A program made the translations under genes and the position numbers. This document shows, one piece after another, positions 63,928 through 64,000 of a stretch of DNA of 64,000 nucleotides (position 1 is its first letter; each line of letters begins with the position of its first letter). Source of the DNA: Cladopsammia gracilis (lineage: Eukaryota > Cnidaria > Anthozoa > Scleractinia > Dendrophylliidae); NCBI GenBank assembly GCA_022457155.1, contig JAJGOT010001113.1:1-64000 (forward strand), read 5' to 3'. The notes beneath the pieces are model-generated. The model ran no database searches. It was not told where the DNA came from and saw only the letters and a list, made by a program, of their open reading frames with translations.

Positions 63928-64000
63928 TCTCCTAATAATATGTCTTCTAATAATATACTTTTTATGTGAGAAAAGTTTAGTTTCGCCCAAAGATCTCGGT
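60967..64000. repeat. Tandem unit U2', cut by window end
   Basis: Matches U2 including GATTGCTCATCTCC near 61884, CCCTACATTACCC near 63313 and TATCAAATTCAG near 63544. A local rearrangement CCCGTACCCTCTACGG (63182-63197) is private to this unit. Confidence 0.95.

Overview
This window looks like metazoan nuclear DNA, most likely from an anthozoan cnidarian such as a coral. That host guess is inference from the style of the repeats, not from a host gene. The window holds two copies of one Maverick/Polinton element (the adintovirus-like class of endogenous DNA-virus transposon). They lie in the same orientation, separated and followed by a tandem array of a ~3.7-kb host-type repeat unit.

Layout: 1-16558 is the right part of Polinton copy A (left end outside the window). 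16559-38713 is six tandem ~3.66-3.74-kb units (U1-U6). 38714-57302 is a complete Polinton copy B (38720-57296, 18,577 bp) with ~520-bp terminal inverted repeats, AG...CT termini and a 6-bp target duplication CGCCCC. 57297-64000 is unit U1' and most of U2'. Both Polintons sit at the same base of the repeat unit. Unit-specific variants of U1 and U2 recur in U1' and U2', so the window covers about one and a half periods of a ~40.7-kb higher-order repeat made of one Polinton plus six units.

Copy B appears coding-intact. On the minus strand a packed morphogenesis cluster reads: PPxY virion protein, penton-like minor capsid protein, basic protein, double-jelly-roll major capsid protein, core/pX-like protein, adenovirus-type protease, zinc ribbon, phospholipase A2-like domain, chromodomain integrase. 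On the plus strand are the FtsK/HerA packaging ATPase, a fibre-like protein, a membrane protein, an uncharacterised 208-aa protein and protein-primed DNA polymerase B. A VLTF3-like protein, an acidic coiled-coil protein and an uncharacterised 192-aa protein lie behind the left TIR. Copy A carries the same genes, but most are broken by 1-4-bp indels.

The main novelty candidate is how the minus-strand cluster is expressed. The protease and integrase frames have no usable ATG. Three junctions (core to protease, zinc ribbon to PLA2, PLA2 to integrase) are each in the -1 relation with an in-phase canonical slippery heptamer. Two of these are followed at 6-7 nt by a perfect 8-bp or 11-bp hairpin. 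This suggests serial retrovirus-like -1 ribosomal frameshifting in a Polinton. A second theme is a TAAAATG motif at the start codon of most genes, which resembles the late-promoter logic of large DNA viruses and occurs together with a VLTF3-like factor.
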